Shown here: piece after piece, positions 62,998 through 64,000 of the stretch | Numbering within the stretch: the first letter of the stretch is position 1 | Layout: each line of letters starts with the position of its first letter | Origin: Mycolicibacterium pulveris | GTDB lineage: Bacteria > Actinomycetota > Actinomycetes > Mycobacteriales > Mycobacteriaceae | DNA length: 64,000 nt | Assembly (NCBI RefSeq): GCF_010725725.1 | Contig: NZ_AP022599.1 | Coordinates: 2,480,001 to 2,544,000 of the forward strand | Reading direction: 5' to 3' | The notes under the pieces: generated by a model | The model's input: the letters and a program-made list of their open reading frames with translations, nothing else | The model's database searches: none | What the model was told of the DNA's origin: nothing | Translations under genes and position numbers: made by a program

Positions 62998-64000
62998 GTG
63001 ATCGCGTACGTGCTGGCGGTGCCGCTGACCGTGGTCGCCGCGCTCGCCGTCGCGGGCACCCTGCTAAGCGACGTCCCGTACGTCGGCTTGGCGACCGCGT
63101 ACGTGCCCTGGTTCGTCATGTGGTTGATCGTGGCGGCCGCCGTCGGCGCGGTGTTGGCGGGCTACCGCTGGTGGCGCGGGCGCGGCTGGTTCGACGCGGC
63201 GCTGACGGTGGCGGCCGTGCTCGCGCTGGCGGGCGCATCGGTCATCACCGCGCGGATGACCGCCGCCGTCGAGGCCGCGGGCGCCGACATCGACCTGGTC
63301 GACATGTTCGGCATCGGGTCGGCCAATTCGGCACCACCCGACGACGAGGCGACCTATGCGACGTTCGACGGCGAGCCGCTGCGGGTCAGCATCTACCGTC
63401 CGGCCGGGTCGACGCGGACGTCGCGCGCGCCGGTGCTGGTCTACATTCACGGCGGCGGGTGGGTCGCAGGTGACCGGCACTCGCGCGGCACCGATCTGCG
63501 GTGGCTCGCCGACCAGGGCTGGCTGACCATCAGCGTCGAATACCCGCTGTCATCCGACGACCGCCACCTCGCCGACGTCACCCAGAGCCGGCTCGGCTGT
63601 GCGCTGGCCTGGGTGGCGGCCAACGCGCACAACTACGGCGGCGACCCGGCGCGGCTGTCGCTGTCCGGCCATTCCGCGGGCGGAAACCTGGCGATCAACA
63701 CCGCCTACCTGGCGGCCGCGGGCACCCTGTCGTCGTCGTGCGGGGGGCGGATACCGGCGGTACACGCGGTGTCGGTGATGTATCCCGCCGTCGACCCGGC
63801 CGGCATGTACCACAACCCCGACCCGGTGACGGGCAGCTACGCGCGCGACATGGTGACCGCCTACACCGGAGGGTCACCCGAGCAGTTTCCCGAACGCTAC
63901 CAACGCATTTTGTCGGCCAGCCACATCACCCCCGCCGCACCGCCGACGCGGATCATCCTGCCCGCCGCCGACCATCTGGTCCCGGTTGCCGGGACCTACC
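62998..64000 (+). CDS. Alpha/beta hydrolase with N-terminal membrane segments (3' truncated by window)
   Basis: At least 334 residues are readable. Three or so hydrophobic helices (about residues 1-80) lead to a hormone-sensitive-lipase-type hydrolase. The oxyanion motif HGGGW lies near residue 150 and the nucleophile elbow GHSAGG near 224. An Asp/His pair lies in PAADHLVPVAG at the truncated end, suggesting most of the catalytic domain is present. GTG 62998 has only a weak upstream site. It follows GtrA by 16 bases. Confidence 0.85.
   Translation, partial: MIAYVLAVPLTVVAALAVAGTLLSDVPYVGLATAYVPWFVMWLIVAAAVGAVLAGYRWWRGRGWFDAALTVAAVLALAGASVITARMTAAVEAAGADIDLVDMFGIGSANSAPPDDEATYATFDGEPLRVSIYRPAGSTRTSRAPVLVYIHGGGWVAGDRHSRGTDLRWLADQGWLTISVEYPLSSDDRHLADVTQSRLGCALAWVAANAHNYGGDPARLSLSGHSAGGNLAINTAYLAAAGTLSSSCGGRIPAVHAVSVMYPAVDPAGMYHNPDPVTGSYARDMVTAYTGGSPEQFPERYQRILSASHITPAAPPTRIILPAADHLVPVAGTY

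Overview
The window is high-GC and almost fully coding, and it reads as chromosome from a non-tuberculous (probably fast-growing) mycobacterium. Evidence for this is family-level: a mycobacterial-type methylenetetrahydrofolate reductase (52857-53747), a nitrobindin-like protein of the Rv2717c type, an Rv0203-type haemophore, a WS/DGAT acyltransferase, a Rip3-like site-2 protease and an F420-dependent LLM oxidoreductase. These are recognitions by eye; no database search was possible. No rRNA, tRNA or CRISPR array was seen.

Layout. 1-5.1 kb: end of an MscS channel gene, Tex, an MpaB/DUF2236 protein and a TspO-like membrane protein. 5.1-9.7 kb: a sulfane-sulfur locus. A CsoR/CstR-type repressor and a DUF302 protein read right; two metallo-beta-lactamase/rhodanese fusions, a 54-residue CxxC protein and a TauE/SafE exporter read left. 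Three ATACCC...GGGTAT operators lie between the two arms. 9.7-16.5 kb: an Old Yellow Enzyme, methyltransferase, VOC protein, Rip3-like protease, and an overlapping acetoacetate-decarboxylase-like/two-acyl-CoA-dehydrogenase operon preceded by DosR-like boxes. 16.7-18.3 kb: an ECF42 sigma factor with its DGPF partner. 18.4-18.6 kb: a probable deletion scar joining a truncated LysR gene and a small membrane-protein gene. 19.5-25.8 kb: WS/DGAT, methyltransferase, SDR, HtrA-like protease, and a MarR-MFS pair. 25.8-29.1 kb: a TetR gene divergent from two unknown membrane proteins plus subunit III- and IV-like oxidase proteins with no subunit I.

29.8-41.3 kb is the most interesting region. It holds a catabolic-looking cluster of one GMC oxidoreductase, two paralogous P450s, four SDRs (one frameshifted), a nitroreductase, a VOC protein, an LLM oxidoreductase, an NTF2-like protein and an NmrA-like protein around a TetR regulator. 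Six copies of a palindrome, consensus CTGTACGNNCGTACAG, sit in its promoter regions, and in five of them a TANNNT -10 element is embedded in the palindrome. This looks like a complete local regulon. The substrate is unknown.

41.4-49.8 kb: a large LuxR (LAL) regulator, a nitroreductase, then a SigH-like sigma factor without an anti-sigma gene, followed by an SDR, a cupin and a conserved protein of unknown function; a frameshifted IS110-family element separates these from a DUF899 thioredoxin-like gene. 49.9-64 kb: mostly household genes (M42 peptidase, SelO, MTHFR, HrpA, a glutamine cyclotransferase-like lipoprotein, a serine hydrolase with nitrobindin, exported proteins, rhomboid, GtrA), ending in an alpha/beta hydrolase cut by the window edge. 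Convergent gene pairs are packed with gaps of only a few bases and show no classical terminators.
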